Shown piece by piece: positions 63,664-64,000 of a stretch of 64,000 nucleotides of DNA (positions are counted from its first letter, which is position 1; every line of letters begins with the position of its first letter). The notes under the pieces are model-generated. The model did no database searches. It had not been told where the DNA came from and saw only the letters and a program-made list of their open reading frames with translations. Source of the stretch: JBDTSW01 sp051004675 (lineage in GTDB: Bacteria; Actinomycetota; Thermoleophilia; Solirubrobacterales; 70-9); the NCBI GenBank assembly GCA_051004675.1, contig JBPCKC010000013.1, positions 1-64,000 on the forward strand. The letters run 5' to 3'. A program made the position numbers and the translations under genes.

Positions 63664-64000
63664 CTACTCCGACAGCCCGGCGGCTTCGAGGGCTTCGGCG
63701 TGGTCGAGGAATATCTGCACCCGAGTGGCCAGTCCTTGCGAGAGGGTCACGACCCACCCCAAAGGCCGTGCTACTTCGACACCGCTTGCACGTCCCTTCG
63801 CTCGCAGATGGCCCAGGGCAGCGACCACATCCCCCGCGTCGCGGTACTCGTCGATCTTAACTTCGAAGTCCTCCCACGCGTCATCCAGGTTCTGGAAATA
63901 CTCCCTGAGTCCGTCGTGGCCGCCGTACTCGGTCCCTCCGGCGAGATAGGACTCAAACTTGACAGTCGGGTCGGCGACGACAAGGAACGCGTCAACGTCG
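63664..64000 (-). CDS. SnoaL-like protein, 5' part beyond the window
   Basis: The stop TAG is at 63664-63666 and the frame is open to the window end; the start lies outside. It reads DVDAFLVVADPTVKFESYLAGG, YGGHDGLREYFQNLDDAWEDFEVKIDEYRDAG, and ends FLDHAEALEAAGLSE, closely matching the layout of the upstream paralogue. About 111 residues are visible. Confidence 0.75.
   Translation of the reverse strand, partial: DVDAFLVVADPTVKFESYLAGGTEYGGHDGLREYFQNLDDAWEDFEVKIDEYRDAGDVVAALGHLRAKGRASGVEVARPLGWVVTLSQGLATRVQIFLDHAEALEAAGLSE

Overview
The window is high-GC (visually about 70%), densely coded bacterial chromosome with many GTG/TTG starts and short or overlapping gene junctions. Gene content points to an actinobacterium. 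Supporting features are an actinobacterial-type c-di-AMP riboswitch, the lysA-hom-thrC order, a split transketolase, many SnoaL-like proteins and RTX-type secreted proteins. Solirubrobacterales/Thermoleophilia is my best guess, but no phylogenetic marker was compared, so the class is an inference.

Layout. (1) 0.1-11.6 kb: a prokaryotic phospholipase A2 with a prepilin-like leader, tmRNA (ssrA), an M50 protease, a disulfide-type flavoprotein, then on the minus strand a long helix-hairpin-helix/coiled-coil protein and the run ftsE-ftsX-ctp-rnr-smpB. (2) 11.8-16.8 kb: two secreted RTX-repeat proteins, one of them a subtilisin, and a split transketolase. (3) 16.9-27.1 kb: nadA, mutM, then a long minus-strand run comFC-hpf-secA-snoaL-prfB-FIST-nadC-snoaL; prfB carries the classical +1 frameshift. 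Blocks 1 and 3 look like one conserved bacterial cluster (comFC-hpf-secA-prfB-ftsE-ftsX-ctp-smpB-ssrA) split by about 10 kb of other genes. (4) 27.1-30.8 kb: lysA-hom-thrC, ending in a duplicated 71-bp hairpin unit. (5) 30.9-34.7 kb: hydrolase, secreted protein, an M23 murein hydrolase under a c-di-AMP riboswitch, and a CDF metal exporter. (6) 34.7-42.2 kb: fatty-acid beta-oxidation genes (acyl-CoA dehydrogenase, thiolase, 3-hydroxyacyl-CoA dehydrogenase), two of which sit under the same TetR-type palindrome, with a cell-wall-binding protein, a methyltransferase and two lipoproteins in between. (7) 42.3-52.9 kb: CNNM/HlyC-type membrane protein, an operon of decarboxylase - deiminase-family enzyme - M20 carbamoylase, a flavodoxin-like protein, an enolase-superfamily enzyme, ferritin, an MpaB-type oxygenase and an SDR. 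(8) 53.0-54.15 kb: tRNA-Asp followed by a 1-kb segment bounded by copies of the tRNA 3' half. (9) 54.2-60.65 kb: FAH-family enzyme, membrane protein, GGDEF-EAL protein, hydrolase, small protein, tRNA-Val. (10) 60.7-64 kb: a lower-GC accessory end with an IS110-family element, a secreted protein of unknown function and two tandem SnoaL-like genes, the last running off the window.

How the genes work together. tmRNA, SmpB, RNase R and RF2 form a ribosome rescue and termination set. SecA, Ctp, FtsEX and the M23 hydrolase belong to export and envelope remodelling. LysA-Hom-ThrC form the aspartate-family amino-acid branch (thrB is not in view). NadA and NadC make two of the three de novo NAD steps (nadB is not in view). 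The most interesting items are the decarboxylase/deiminase/carbamoylase operon, the riboswitch that ends eight bases before its start codon, the paired FadR-like operators, the tRNA-Asp attachment-like repeats and the candidate IS110 bridge RNA.
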